Source: an unidentified bacterial endosymbiont (GTDB taxonomy: Bacteria > Pseudomonadota > Gammaproteobacteria > Enterobacterales > Enterobacteriaceae). Taken from it: a stretch of 64,000 nucleotides of DNA. Below the pieces are notes generated by a model. The model ran no database searches, was not told the origin of the DNA, and saw nothing but the letters and a program-made list of their open reading frames with translations. How positions within the stretch are numbered: position 1 is the first letter of the stretch; each line of letters begins with the position of its first letter. Position numbers and translations under genes: made by a program. Below are positions 30,444 to 40,026 of the stretch, one piece after another. The stretch covers positions 2,914,001-2,978,000 of the forward strand of contig NZ_OU963893.1 in the NCBI RefSeq assembly GCF_918797525.1, given 5' to 3'.

Positions 30444-32045
30444 TCAGGATACAACTGGCACGGCCTGCGACCGCCCGACTTCTGTTACTGCTTCAACGTG
30501 CTCTTTTACATTAAATACCGCCACCAGCCCGGTGAGATGGTCCGCCTGGTTTGCCAGCCGCTCAGTGGCGGCAGCGGCCTCCTCAACTAACGAGGCGTTC
30601 TGCTGCGTCACCTGATCCATCTGGCTTACGGCCTGAGCAACCTGCTCAATCCCGCGACGTTGTTCATCGGATGCGCTGGCAATTTCCCCCATGATGTCGT
30701 TTACGCGCGTGACGGAGGAGACGATCTCGGTCATGGTGCGTGCCGCGTTATCTACCAGCGTTGACCCTTGCTGTACGCGTGACACTGACTCTTCAATCAG
30801 CCCCTTTATCTCTTTTGCGGCATTGGCGCTGCGGCTCGCCAGGTTACGCACTTCACCCGCCACAACCGCAAACCCACGCCCCTGTTCACCAGCTCGCGCC
30901 GCCTCAACGGCAGCGTTCAGGGCCAGGATATTGGTCTGGAAGGCAATACCGTCAATCACGCTAATAATGTCGCCAATTTTCTGTGAACTGATGGCGATCT
31001 CTTGCATAGTGCTGGCAACGTGGGAAGCTTGATCGCCCCCTCTTTTCGCCGTCAGTGCCGCCTGTTTCGACAGGTCAGATGCCTGACGCGCGTTGTCGGC
31101 ATTCTGGCTTACCGTTGCGGTGAGCTGCTCCATGCTGGCGGCGGTCTGCGCCAGGGAGGCCGCCTGCTGTTCGGTGCGCGAAGAGAGATCGTTATTGCCC
31201 GCCGCAATCTCTGAAAGCCCGGTGTGCATGGCGTAACTGCCCTGGCGGACATCAGTTACCGTTTCACGCAGTGAACGTTGCATCGCCTTGAGGCTGGCAA
31301 AAATTGCCGAAATCTCGTTCTTTCCGTATACCGTAACCGGGCGTGCCAGATCGCCCTTCGCAATACTGTCGAAGTGGCTGCTGATGATGGCCAGGGGCTG
31401 CACAATCATCCTGCGCGACCAGAGCAGCGCCGCGGCGATCAGCAAAGCCGCCAGAATAACCATGACGGCAAAAATCACGCCCGACATATTGTAGCTGGCG
31501 CGGCTGTCCGCTCCCGCACGTTCAACGAACTGGTTGATGTCCTGCTGCCAGGCGTTAAAGGTGCCATCAAACGCGGCCTGCGATGCCTCTACCGGTGCGG
31601 TCATAAAGTCGGAAAGCTGGTTGTTCTCAAGCCAGGTCGCCTGATGTTCCAGATCACTGTGCCACTGTTCAACGTTCTTTTTCATCGCGACCTTTAGCGC
31701 TTTCCCTTTCTCGCTGACGGCCTCCTGAGAGGTGAAAACGCTGAACTGCGCGTCAGCCTGTTTAAGGCTTTCGCGCGCCGTCACCATTAACGCTTTGATA
31801 TCATCCGGCGGATAGCTCAGCGCGGTCAGCGTGCCTGCTTTGTTCAGCGCGGTGCTTGCCTGCAATAGCACGGCACGGGTTTGTGCCAGTGCGGAGCGCT
31901 GTTGATTACTCGCCTCAACGTCCTGCAAATTCTGATAGCCATCGCGAAACGCCCAAAAAGACATCCCGTTACTGCCAACCTGGAATACGCCACAAAGGAT
32001 CAGAATCAAAAACAGTGTGGTCGAGATACGAATACGATTTAACAT
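30444..32045 (-). CDS. tap: Methyl-accepting chemotaxis receptor Tap-like
   Basis: The 533-residue receptor starts at ATG 32045 with GGGAGC upstream. It has a first membrane helix ([17 protein letters not shown]), a periplasmic four-helix ligand domain, a second helix near residues 190-212, HAMP, and the invariant signalling tip ([28 protein letters not shown]). It ends in PVVS without the NWETF tether, as Tap does. E. coli Tap senses dipeptides through DppA and also pyrimidines. The periplasmic domain follows Tap closely, especially [15 protein letters not shown]. Confidence 0.93.
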   Translation of the reverse strand: MLNRIRISTTLFLILILCGVFQVGSNGMSFWAFRDGYQNLQDVEASNQQRSALAQTRAVLLQASTALNKAGTLTALSYPPDDIKALMVTARESLKQADAQFSVFTSQEAVSEKGKALKVAMKKNVEQWHSDLEHQATWLENNQLSDFMTAPVEASQAAFDGTFNAWQQDINQFVERAGADSRASYNMSGVIFAVMVILAALLIAAALLWSRRMIVQPLAIISSHFDSIAKGDLARPVTVYGKNEISAIFASLKAMQRSLRETVTDVRQGSYAMHTGLSEIAAGNNDLSSRTEQQAASLAQTAASMEQLTATVSQNADNARQASDLSKQAALTAKRGGDQASHVASTMQEIAISSQKIGDIISVIDGIAFQTNILALNAAVEAARAGEQGRGFAVVAGEVRNLASRSANAAKEIKGLIEESVSRVQQGSTLVDNAARTMTEIVSSVTRVNDIMGEIASASDEQRRGIEQVAQAVSQMDQVTQQNASLVEEAAAATERLANQADHLTGLVAVFNVKEHVEAVTEVGRSQAVPVVS

Positions 32046-32089
32046 CCACGCTCCCAATGAGCGGCAAGCAGCCGCGGTTTAAATGTCAG

Positions 32090-33757
32090 TCAAAATGTTT
32101 CCCAATTTTCATCTTGTCCGGTGGCTCCTGCACGCGTGTGCGCCGTCGCCTGTTCTGAGGCAGACGCGCGACAGGTCGATTGCGGGTTGACCGTATTTCC
32201 AGCGAGTGAAGCGAGACGAAATGCCGAGACAGCCATCTTCAGACGGCTTGCCTGGTCCTCCAGCGCAGCGGCCGCGGTAGCGGACTCCTGCACCAGCGCG
32301 GCGTTTTGCTGTGTCACGCGATCCATTTCCGATACCGCCAGCGCAACCTGGTCGATACCACGACTCTGCTCATCAGACGCAGAGGCGATTTCACCCATGA
32401 TGTCCGTTACGCGGGTCACGGCATTCACGATGTCATTCATGGTCTCCCCGGCGCTTTCAACCAGCACCGAGCCGGTATCCACGCGGGAGACGGAATCTTC
32501 AATCAGAGATTTAATTTCTTTCGCCGCGTTGGCGCTGCGGCTGGCGAGGTTACGTACTTCTCCGGCGACGACCGCGAACCCCCGCCCCTGCTCACCGGCA
32601 CGTGCGGCTTCGACGGCGGCGTTCAGCGCGAGAATGTTGGTCTGGAAAGCAATGCCGTCAATAACGCTGATAATGTCGGCAATTTTCTTCGAACTCTCGG
32701 CAATGTCGTGCATGGTTTTCACCACGCCTTCGACCACCCTGCCGCCGCGCTGCGCCGTCTCAGAGGCACTTTCTGCCAACTGAGAGGCCTGGCGGGCGTT
32801 ATCCGCGTTTTGCTTCACGGTGGCGGTGAGCTGTTCCATGCTGGCGGCGGTTTCTTCCAGGGCAGAGGCTTGTTGCTCGGTGCGGGACGACAGATCGTTA
32901 TTACCCATCGCGATCTCACTGGTGCCGGTATAGATGGCATCTGAGCCATTACGCACGTTGGCGACGGTCTCAATCAGCGAACGCTGCATGTGGTCAACGC
33001 TGAGCGCCAGTTCGCTTATCTCATTACGCCCGGAAACGGCCAGGATTTTTGTCAGATCACCCGACGCAATCTCACGGATATGCGCAATGACGCGGCCAAG
33101 CGGGTTGAGAAGGACATGTCGTATGCCGTACCACACCCCGATCAGCACACTCGCCAGCGCCAGCGCCAGGATCGCCATCTGCCATTTCGCAAAGCGAAAA
33201 TCGTTCTGACTTTGCATAAATGCCGCGTGATAGAGGTCGCTGCTGGCTTTGGCGTAATCACCCAGTGCGGCGCCGAGGGCGTTTTGCATCCCCTGGGTTG
33301 GCTGGGCGAAATAGGCGTCCATATTGCCGTTTTCCAGGAACTGGATAAGCTCCGTCAGAGCGGCAAAATAGGCCTGGTATTTTTCGTCGATGCTCTGACT
33401 GACCTGCGCCATAGCCGGCTGCGGCGCGATGCTCCTGAAGGCGGTGTAGCGCCGGGCGGCGTCAGCAAGGGTGGCCCGGGCATTCTTCAGCAGATCCGTT
33501 TTCGCGCTGCTCTGCTGGTTGTTCGGGTCCATCATCATTCGGACAGCAGAGCGGCTCAGGTTGATGCGCGTTTGCAGCATCAAATCCCAGGTGGAGGTGA
33601 GTTCACTCTGCTGCAGGCGAAGATCGTTCGAGGTGGCAAAGTTGTTCTGGTTCTGTTTTAACGATGAGAAAAAGAGCCCACCGGAAAAAAGCTGAAGAAG
33701 TGCGAAAATGACCAGCACCATCATAAGCATTGTGACAACGCGAATACGGTTCAACAT
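32090..33757 (-). CDS. tar: Methyl-accepting chemotaxis receptor Tar (aspartate)
   Basis: The 555-residue receptor starts at ATG 33757. The ligand-binding helix 1 reads [19 protein letters not shown], with the three Arg positions that contact aspartate in E. coli Tar, and [15 protein letters not shown] is the matching helix 4 region. HAMP and the signalling tip are intact. The C-terminus ends with the NWETF pentapeptide that recruits CheR and CheB. It is the first gene of tar-tap-cheRBYZ, with its own sigma-28 promoter. Confidence 0.97.
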   Translation of the reverse strand: MLNRIRVVTMLMMVLVIFALLQLFSGGLFFSSLKQNQNNFATSNDLRLQQSELTSTWDLMLQTRINLSRSAVRMMMDPNNQQSSAKTDLLKNARATLADAARRYTAFRSIAPQPAMAQVSQSIDEKYQAYFAALTELIQFLENGNMDAYFAQPTQGMQNALGAALGDYAKASSDLYHAAFMQSQNDFRFAKWQMAILALALASVLIGVWYGIRHVLLNPLGRVIAHIREIASGDLTKILAVSGRNEISELALSVDHMQRSLIETVANVRNGSDAIYTGTSEIAMGNNDLSSRTEQQASALEETAASMEQLTATVKQNADNARQASQLAESASETAQRGGRVVEGVVKTMHDIAESSKKIADIISVIDGIAFQTNILALNAAVEAARAGEQGRGFAVVAGEVRNLASRSANAAKEIKSLIEDSVSRVDTGSVLVESAGETMNDIVNAVTRVTDIMGEIASASDEQSRGIDQVALAVSEMDRVTQQNAALVQESATAAAALEDQASRLKMAVSAFRLASLAGNTVNPQSTCRASASEQATAHTRAGATGQDENWETF

Positions 33758-33788
33758 ACAACACCTTCTCATAGTTTTATTAACGGTG

Positions 33789-33815
33789 TTATCGGCACCG
33801 TAAACAGGAACTTTA
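33789..33815 (-). promoter_or_regulatory. Sigma-28 (FliA) promoter of tar-tap-cheRBYZ
   Basis: On the minus strand TAAA (33815-33812) is separated by exactly 15 bases from GCCGATAA (33796-33789), a perfect match to the FliA consensus TAAA-N15-GCCGATAA. It lies about 30 bases before the tar ATG and just after the end of the Csu-type operon. Confidence 0.93.
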
Positions 33816-33841
33816 CATTTGAGAAAGGGAAAAGCGCGGAC

Positions 33842-34807
33842 TTAAAACGCCACGTCGACAATCAGCGTGTCGCTGTAGGTTCCGGCGGGGGGCGTGGCCT
33901 GGTTAGTCAGGACTTTGGCGGTGTAGTTATAGGTGCGCAGAAGCCCGTCAGAACTAAGCTGCGAGGAAGCGGAGCTCGCCCAGCGCTCGCTACCGCTACC
34001 GCCCCAGCGATTGCTGGTCGCGCCTTTGAAAATGTCGTAGCTCATCGCGTTACCGCCACTGACCATTCTGCGCACGTTATTAAGCGAGTTCGCACCATTA
34101 TTAATGCCTATGGTGTAGGTACTGCCTTTGGTGCAGGTGACGGCGATAGCCTGTGAGACGGTGGGGAAATTTTGCACCAGCGGGGCGCTGTTGAAGTTGA
34201 CGTCCGGGGTAGTCATGGCGCTGCAGTCGTTGGTCACGTTCATGTTTACCGTGATGCTCGTTGCCGTGGTGCCGGTTTGTTGCCCGGACAGGCACAGGTT
34301 GAGTACGCCTACCGAACAAACGCTATAGGTGATGCTAAAGTTCAGCGTCACCTGATAAGGCCCTGCCGTGACGTTCTGCCCTGCCACCGTGCGGAAATAG
34401 AGCGGAATGTTATATTGCTTGCCCCCAATCAGGTTCAACAGGGTACTGCCGCCCCAGGTATAGGTTTTACTGGTCTGAATTTCGCTACTGCTGGTGCAGC
34501 CCGACAGCCCACACAGGCGAGTGGGGATCACATCCGTGATGGCGGCGTTATCGGTGCGCTTCATCGTCGCGCGGCTGTTGGCCGAAACCGTGGCGGAGAT
34601 AAAGTTCAGCGTCACGGAATCACTGGTCAGCAGGTTTAATATGGCATCGCACGCCACCACCAGCGTGCCGGTGGTTTGTACCTCTCCGGTTCCGCTGAGG
34701 GCAAACGACGTCACGCTGCCAAACGAGGCGTTCACCGTACTGACGTTACAGGCCGCCCAGTTGCCGCCGGAAAACAGCAGCAGTAATAGCAGCAGCAGGC
34801 GTTTCAC
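33842..34807 (-). CDS. Csu-type fimbrial tip adhesin (two spore coat U domains)
   Basis: The 321-residue precursor probably starts at GTG 34807, which overlaps the usher stop (GTGA) and has GGGAGG upstream; an ATG five codons earlier is the alternative. The signal is KRLLLLLLLLFSGGNWAA. Two SCPU-type domains follow, with Cys-bearing strands (VACDAIL, CGLSGC, VCSVGVLNLC, CSAMTTP) and the C-terminal AGTYSDTLIVDVAF typical of the family. By analogy to Acinetobacter CsuE it caps the pilus. It lacks any resemblance to FimH. Confidence 0.82.
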   Translation of the reverse strand: MKRLLLLLLLLFSGGNWAACNVSTVNASFGSVTSFALSGTGEVQTTGTLVVACDAILNLLTSDSVTLNFISATVSANSRATMKRTDNAAITDVIPTRLCGLSGCTSSSEIQTSKTYTWGGSTLLNLIGGKQYNIPLYFRTVAGQNVTAGPYQVTLNFSITYSVCSVGVLNLCLSGQQTGTTATSITVNMNVTNDCSAMTTPDVNFNSAPLVQNFPTVSQAIAVTCTKGSTYTIGINNGANSLNNVRRMVSGGNAMSYDIFKGATSNRWGGSGSERWASSASSQLSSDGLLRTYNYTAKVLTNQATPPAGTYSDTLIVDVAF

Positions 34808-37188
34808 GGTGCCTCCCGACAAACCAGCGGTCCGTACGTTTGCAGCTTGTGTTCAGGGTTAGCGTCAATGGTCAGGGAAGCCTTGCAGTGTTTACCCTGC
34901 GGCGTGGTGACGTCCAGCGCGTTAACGTCGCTGAGATCTTCCAGCCAGGCGATACCATCATAGCCTACGACGGCGGTGCTGCGCGAGGCGCGTCTGACCT
35001 GGCTTCCCACCGGAATGGCCAGGCCCTGCGCATCATGGAGGATCACGCTGGCAACCCGCTCCTGTTCCATCGGGAAATCAACCAGATAACCGCTGTTACG
35101 GCGGATCGCCACGCGGCGCTCGGTCTCTTTTAGCCGGGTATCCGCAGGCAGGTTCAGGGTATTAATGCTGTAGCTCGCTGGATAATAGGCCGACACGCCG
35201 CTGACCAGCAGATAACCGTTATGATTGGTTTTGCCGACCGGCTGGTTCTCGTAGCTGACCGGCACATCCGGATGTCCATCGGTGCTTATCACCACAAACG
35301 CATCGTTAATTTTATTCGCCGCGAACAGCTCGCCGTCCATCAGCACAAGGGAGCCCATCGCCTCGCCCCACCAAGTCATCATACCTTGTTCGCCGTAGCC
35401 ACCGCCCTGCAGTTCAATATTGTTGTTGCGCCAGCCCAGCGTACCCTGTTGGTAATTGCGGCGTTGCGACTGGTTGGCCCACGCCATGTTCCAGCTAAAT
35501 CCGCCATCGGAGGGCATGGAGTGGTTGTAGTTAATGCGCTGGGTACTGCCAGAATCCGGGGTGTTTTCAAAGGTGACGGCGGCGCTGTCACGTTCGCCCA
35601 GCGGCACCTGAAGTGACAGTGCGACCGTCCAGTCGCCCCGCTGCCGATCGCGGCTGGCTGCCAGATAGATACTGCTCGCTCCCCACAGGTTACGGCTCCA
35701 GGAGAGGTTGAGCAGCTCCGTTTTCTGGTTATCAAAGCTCTCGACGCCGATCCACGCCGCGCCGATGTTGCCGTACTGCCCGAGGTTAAAGGTCAGTGAG
35801 TACTGGTCAGTGTTACGGCTAAAGCTGGCGATGGGCTTGTTATTTTCATCATAGACCGTCGGCTGGTCATACAGCGCCAGGTTGCCAAAGCCCCGGTCGC
35901 GCCGGGTGTGCTGGGTCGCCAGGCTGAATTCGCTGGTACTGTACTGATACCCCCAGTTAATTTGCCCGCCGTTATCATCGCGCATTCGGCTCTGGGTATA
36001 GGAGGTATTCACCACGCCAAAATGACCAAGTTTGACCACCGTTCCCGCGCCCCCCAGGGCCAACTCCTGTGCACCTTCGGCATGCCCTTCCAGCGTCAGC
36101 CAGTCGGTCAGGCCGTAGCGATACGACCCGCTTGCCGCCGCCTGGCCGTAGTCGAAATTCTTGATACCGTAGTTACGCCGCAGACTGCCCACGGAAAAGG
36201 CACCGTCGCTCAGCCCTGATTTCAGTAATTCACTGGTGACATAAAACGGCAGCGTGGTGCTGACCCGGCGGCCTAATGCGTCGGTGGTGACCAGCACCGC
36301 ATCCCCGGCGCCGTTGATATACGGCAGATTGGTCAATGTGAAGGGGCCGGGCTGAAGCTGGGTTGACCCCGAACGATAGCCGTTGATAAACAGATCTACC
36401 GACGTCGGTACCGCGGCCTCGCCCGAGAACGCCGGCAGCGGCCAGGTCACCAGGTCCGGACGCAGGGAGAAATCTCGTCCGTAGCTTATCCCGCCCAACC
36501 GCACGCTGCTGCTCCAGCTCAGGGCATCGCTGATCACATCCCCGACGGTCCAGGTGGTGGCATCTTCTTCGTTGGTCACGAGCAGGGTAGTGTCATAGCG
36601 CACGTAGCCTTCCTGCTGGCCATTATTGCCGGTGAAATTTTCCCGCGCATAGCCGGTGGAGGAAAACGAACCGTTCTCGTCGAAGTAGCGAAACTCATGC
36701 CAGAGCGACGCCTGGCCGCCGCTGTTTTCGGTATGGTTGGTATAGAGGTCGTAATTGAGCAGCGCGCCCCTGCCATAGTGGGGCTTGCTCTGCGCCGCCT
36801 GGCCGCCAAAAGGGGTTACCCGGGAAGAAACCCAGTCGCGGGGCACGGTCAATAACAGACGCTGGGCTGTGCTGTCATATTCCACCCGCACCTGCGAGAG
36901 TGTGGAAAGATTGACGTCGCCCGGCGGCACATGTTCAGGGGGAAGCCCGGCGCGCAGCAAATCGGCGCTGGAGATAAAGTAAGCGCCTGCGCGTTGCGTC
37001 ACGGGGACCACCAGACCGGTATCGTAGTGGTTCAGTACCAGAGCAAGCTGGAAAACAGCCTCGCCGTTCAGCGCCCCGGCTTGCGGCGGCGGCGGTAAGC
37101 TGTCATCGCCGGGCTCGGCCCAGGTGCTGGTACTGACGCAAAGCAGGATAATCATCGCCGGTTTCAGTTGACGGGCGTCGACTGCCAT
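34804..37188 (-). CDS. Csu-type outer-membrane usher
   Basis: The 794-residue protein has a signal, then an N-terminal domain (GEAVFQLALVLNHYDTGLVVPV) and a barrel with the plug segment (PTSVDLFINGYRSGSTQLQPGPFTLTNLP). The C-terminal part carries GDGE-like loops and SYENQPVGKTNHNGYLLV. This is the CsuD-type (archaic) usher pattern and is clearly different from the usher at 23.7-26.3 kb. It overlaps the chaperone gene by 25 bases and is coupled to the tip gene. Confidence 0.88.
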   Translation of the reverse strand: MAVDARQLKPAMIILLCVSTSTWAEPGDDSLPPPPQAGALNGEAVFQLALVLNHYDTGLVVPVTQRAGAYFISSADLLRAGLPPEHVPPGDVNLSTLSQVRVEYDSTAQRLLLTVPRDWVSSRVTPFGGQAAQSKPHYGRGALLNYDLYTNHTENSGGQASLWHEFRYFDENGSFSSTGYARENFTGNNGQQEGYVRYDTTLLVTNEEDATTWTVGDVISDALSWSSSVRLGGISYGRDFSLRPDLVTWPLPAFSGEAAVPTSVDLFINGYRSGSTQLQPGPFTLTNLPYINGAGDAVLVTTDALGRRVSTTLPFYVTSELLKSGLSDGAFSVGSLRRNYGIKNFDYGQAAASGSYRYGLTDWLTLEGHAEGAQELALGGAGTVVKLGHFGVVNTSYTQSRMRDDNGGQINWGYQYSTSEFSLATQHTRRDRGFGNLALYDQPTVYDENNKPIASFSRNTDQYSLTFNLGQYGNIGAAWIGVESFDNQKTELLNLSWSRNLWGASSIYLAASRDRQRGDWTVALSLQVPLGERDSAAVTFENTPDSGSTQRINYNHSMPSDGGFSWNMAWANQSQRRNYQQGTLGWRNNNIELQGGGYGEQGMMTWWGEAMGSLVLMDGELFAANKINDAFVVISTDGHPDVPVSYENQPVGKTNHNGYLLVSGVSAYYPASYSINTLNLPADTRLKETERRVAIRRNSGYLVDFPMEQERVASVILHDAQGLAIPVGSQVRRASRSTAVVGYDGIAWLEDLSDVNALDVTTPQGKHCKASLTIDANPEHKLQTYGPLVCREAP

Positions 37189-37925
37189 TGCGTATCCCTG
37201 GCATTAATCTGCGCGCTCATCTGGCCTGGCTGGCGTATCCCCGCCGGTAATGGCCAACTGCGAGTACTGCCAGGAAGAACATAGCCCAGCAGCCCTTCTG
37301 CCATAGTGCGTTTCTGCCCCCCCTCGACCAGCGACACCTGGCTCAGACGAACGTGTACATCGCCTTGATTACGCACCTCAAGAGCAGGTTGTCCTCCCTC
37401 CTGCGTCACCCGCCAGCGCAGATTTTTGGTCTCAGCCAGGGCATGATGCTCCCCTTCATTGATTGTCGGTATACCTTGCCCGTAGACGAAGAGTGGGATG
37501 GAGTAACGCATCTGCAGTTTTAAACCGATAGTCGGGTCTGCTTTGGCGTCGGGATGGGGTATTTCATCCACAATAATGCGGTATGCTTGTTCAACCCCCA
37601 ACGGAACGGTGCCCTGTTTTATCAATCGAATTAGCTGCTTACTGCCTTTACCAATGGTGACAATCGGCGGGCTGGCAACCACATCCTGCTGTGCGGAATA
37701 GCGTTCATACCCGCCCTCCTGCTTCCAGCGCACAATACGCACCTGCATGGTGGTGGCGCTGTTGCCTTGATTCTGGATCCACAGCTCTGTCGCGTTGGCC
37801 TCTGCCGACAGCCACGGATCGATGGGCCATAACAGAATAGTCGCCGCCGCGTGCGCCGGGTTGGTTGCAACGGCGGTGATCCCCAGCATACTGACCAGGC
37901 ACATACGCCTGAATGATGGCTTCAT
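37164..37925 (-). CDS. Csu-type periplasmic chaperone
   Basis: The 253-residue precursor starts at ATG 37925 with GGGAGAG upstream. The signal ends near NPAHAA, and the mature part begins TILLWPIDPWLSAEANATELWIQN, the archaic-chaperone form. Later come WKQEGGYERYSAQQDVVASPPIVTI (subunit-binding edge), the pair ALEVRNQGDVHVRLSQV and PGSTRSWPLP. It should stabilise the spore coat U subunits. It sits between the subunit genes and the usher. Confidence 0.88.
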   Translation of the reverse strand: MKPSFRRMCLVSMLGITAVATNPAHAAATILLWPIDPWLSAEANATELWIQNQGNSATTMQVRIVRWKQEGGYERYSAQQDVVASPPIVTIGKGSKQLIRLIKQGTVPLGVEQAYRIIVDEIPHPDAKADPTIGLKLQMRYSIPLFVYGQGIPTINEGEHHALAETKNLRWRVTQEGGQPALEVRNQGDVHVRLSQVSLVEGGQKRTMAEGLLGYVLPGSTRSWPLPAGIRQPGQMSAQINARDTQWQSTPVN

Positions 37926-37941
37926 CAATGCTCTCCCTTTT

Positions 37942-38490
37942 TCACCATGACAAGGTCACGGTGAGCTGATCTGAATACGAGCCTGCCGGGCTAAAACCCG
38001 TTAGCAGCGCCACGCCAAAAAGTGGCAGCGCAATGTTGTTACTGTTGGTGTAGGTCACCGGTATGGCCTGGTTAACCCCAATCTCGCTGTTTGCGGCCAG
38101 TGAACTGCTGCTGTAGAGCCGATACCCCACAGCCTCGGTCCCCCCCGAGCGCGTCATTCGACGCATGGAAGCGTAGTTTTGCCCGCCATTGATGCTCATA
38201 CTCAGCGCCACGCCCGGCGTACAGGCGATAGACAACGCCCCATTGGGCACAAAGCTGGTGCTGACCGGCGCGCTTTCTACCCCGGTATGGGTCCCGAAAT
38301 CCAGCGTGCCAAAAAGCCCTCCGGTTCCGGTGGTGACCGCGCAGCCTGGTACGATAGTCGCGCTGACTTTGAATGACTGAGACGTCACCGCCCCTGCCAC
38401 GGGAACCATCAACAGCCCGACAATCAGGGCGAAAAAAGGCTGCACGCCGCCCTCTGCGCTTTCGCGCAGACATGAACAAAACGCCTTCAT
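37942..38490 (-). CDS. Spore coat U-domain fimbrial subunit (second)
   Basis: The 182-residue precursor has a hydrophobic signal (ALIVGLLMVPVAGA) preceded by a hydrophilic stretch. A GTG 15 codons downstream (VQPFFALIV) is a possible alternative start. The mature domain shows SCPU marks: SATIVPGCAV, GTLDFGTHTG, ALSIACTPGVALSMSINGG and the end FSPAGSYSDQLTVTLSW. It begins 8 bases after the first subunit gene. It is likely a minor or second structural subunit (CsuA/CsuB-like). No Shine-Dalgarno is obvious, so coupling is likely. Confidence 0.82.
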   Translation of the reverse strand: MKAFCSCLRESAEGGVQPFFALIVGLLMVPVAGAVTSQSFKVSATIVPGCAVTTGTGGLFGTLDFGTHTGVESAPVSTSFVPNGALSIACTPGVALSMSINGGQNYASMRRMTRSGGTEAVGYRLYSSSSLAANSEIGVNQAIPVTYTNSNNIALPLFGVALLTGFSPAGSYSDQLTVTLSW

Positions 38491-38498
38491 GGCTGAAG

Positions 38499-39071
38499 TT
38501 AGTAGGTTACGCTGACGTTAATGGTGTCTGAATAGGTTCCCGGTACCACCGTCACGCTGTTGCCACCGCCTGTAATGCGCCCGTAAAGGGTATAGCTGTT
38601 CACCCCGCCGGCCGTAGAGGCAATCGGCAGGGCCGCGTTATTGGCGATAATGTTGTTATAGCCACTGTCGCTGTACAGGCTGTACGCCACGCCCTGCGCC
38701 GCATTGGCGGTGTTGATCAGATAACGCGCAGGCGTACCCGGCGACCCGACAACGCTACCCGGCGCAGTTGAGTTGGTATTGCCGGTGATCGCCACCGTAT
38801 AGCTGGCGGTAGTACATTGGATGGTAAAGCTGTTCCCCCCGCTGGCCCCGGTCAACTGGGTGGTCAGCGTGGAAAACGTCGCGGGATGGGTGCCGAAGTC
38901 CAGTGTCCCGAAGTTAATGCCGTTTTGAGTGGGCGAGCCATTAATCAGACAACCGTTTGTCAGTGTCAGGGTCGCGCCTATTGTGCCGCTACTGGTTACC
39001 GCCAGCGCCTGCTGCGCTGTCGTCGCAGCCAGCAAGGTGCCTGCACAGATCACAAGGAGTTTTCTTTTCAT
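38499..39071 (-). CDS. Spore coat U-domain fimbrial subunit (probable major, CsuA/B-like)
   Basis: The 190-residue precursor has a clear signal (MKRKLLVICAGTLLAATTAQ) and an SCPU domain: TSSGTIGATLTLTNGCLING, NFGTLDFGTHPATFSTLT, FTIQCTTASYTVAITGN, ending VVPGTYSDTINVSVTY. As the first gene of the five-gene operon it is the best candidate for the shaft subunit. Two Cys fit the family disulfide. Low-complexity Thr/Ser/Gly-rich composition is normal for such pilins. Confidence 0.85.
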   Translation of the reverse strand: MKRKLLVICAGTLLAATTAQQALAVTSSGTIGATLTLTNGCLINGSPTQNGINFGTLDFGTHPATFSTLTTQLTGASGGNSFTIQCTTASYTVAITGNTNSTAPGSVVGSPGTPARYLINTANAAQGVAYSLYSDSGYNNIIANNAALPIASTAGGVNSYTLYGRITGGGNSVTVVPGTYSDTINVSVTY

Positions 39072-39503
39072 TTACCACCCTCCAGCAGATGTCTACGTTC
39101 GCTTGCCACATTTTATTTATACTGCTCAGTATGTTAGCCCCGCTAAACATTCCTCAGATGGGGGTTAATGAGAATTTAGTTTATGGTTCTCGCTTCAACC
39201 ACCCCGACCAAACGACACCCTACTTTCGCCGTATTGACGGCTTTTTTAATTTTAAAACATGAGGTTAGCGATAAACAAATCAATAAAAACCCGTTTCGCC
39301 TGAGGATATATCCATAAAAATGTGATCTAAATCACAATATATCATTCAGGTGTTATCGCGAGCGGGTGCAATTACTGCGCAGAGGAATGAGAAGGCGACG
39401 ATGCTTTCGCCAACGGAAAGACGTTGAGCGGGTGGAGCAGGACGTTAAGAACGCAGGGAGCAGAGGCGTGAAACGGCAACCCGGGTTGCCGTTTCATATT
39501 TAC
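39072..39503. promoter_or_regulatory. Control region between cheW and the Csu-type operon
   Basis: These 432 bases contain no credible gene. Bases 39321-39336 (TGTGATCTAAATCACA) form a perfect CRP palindrome. A perfect 28-bp palindrome at 39469-39496 (arms TGAAACGGCAACCC and its complement) follows cheW and can form a strong hairpin; it lacks a T-run on the cheW strand. Between them, 39376-39468 reads GGA-rich on the plus strand. The Csu promoter should lie at about 39100-39300, which is AT-rich, but I could not fix its -10. Confidence 0.6.
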
Positions 39504-40007
39504 CTAGGCTACGTGATTCGCCGCGATATCCAGCAGCGCCATCTCATCGCTATTGAGCAGCTTTTCGATGTTCACCAGAATCAGCATACGATCGCCGAGC
39601 GCGCCCAAGCCGGTCAGGTATTCTGTCGACAGCGTGACCGCAAATTCCGGTGCCGGGCGGATTTGGTCAGAGGTCAGGGAGAGCACGTCAGAGACGCCAT
39701 CCACTACGATGCCGACTACCCGCTGCCCCAGGTTCAGGACGATCACCACCGTGTTTTCGTTATACTCCACGTCACCCTGGCTAAACTTCACGCGCAGGTC
39801 AACGATGGGCACAATCACCCCACGCAGGTTGGTGACCCCTTTGATAAACGCTGGCGTGTTGGCAATGCGGGTAACCTGATCGTAACCACGAATTTCCTGC
39901 ACTTTCAGGATATCAATGCCGTACTCCTCATCGCCTAAAGTGAATACCAGGAATTCCTGCCCTGATGGCTCGCCCGCCAGTTTCGTTACATTACTCATAC
40001 CGGTCAT
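39504..40007 (-). CDS. cheW: Chemotaxis coupling protein CheW
   Basis: The 167-residue SH3-like adaptor ([20 protein letters not shown]) links receptors to the kinase CheA in the polar array. Conserved segments include [33 protein letters not shown] and [10 protein letters not shown]. Length equals E. coli CheW. It is the last gene of motAB-cheAW. In E. coli tar follows; here the Csu-type operon intervenes. Confidence 0.99.
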   Translation of the reverse strand: MTGMSNVTKLAGEPSGQEFLVFTLGDEEYGIDILKVQEIRGYDQVTRIANTPAFIKGVTNLRGVIVPIVDLRVKFSQGDVEYNENTVVIVLNLGQRVVGIVVDGVSDVLSLTSDQIRPAPEFAVTLSTEYLTGLGALGDRMLILVNIEKLLNSDEMALLDIAANHVA

Positions 40008-40026
40008 GTTATTACCTTCTACTTAA

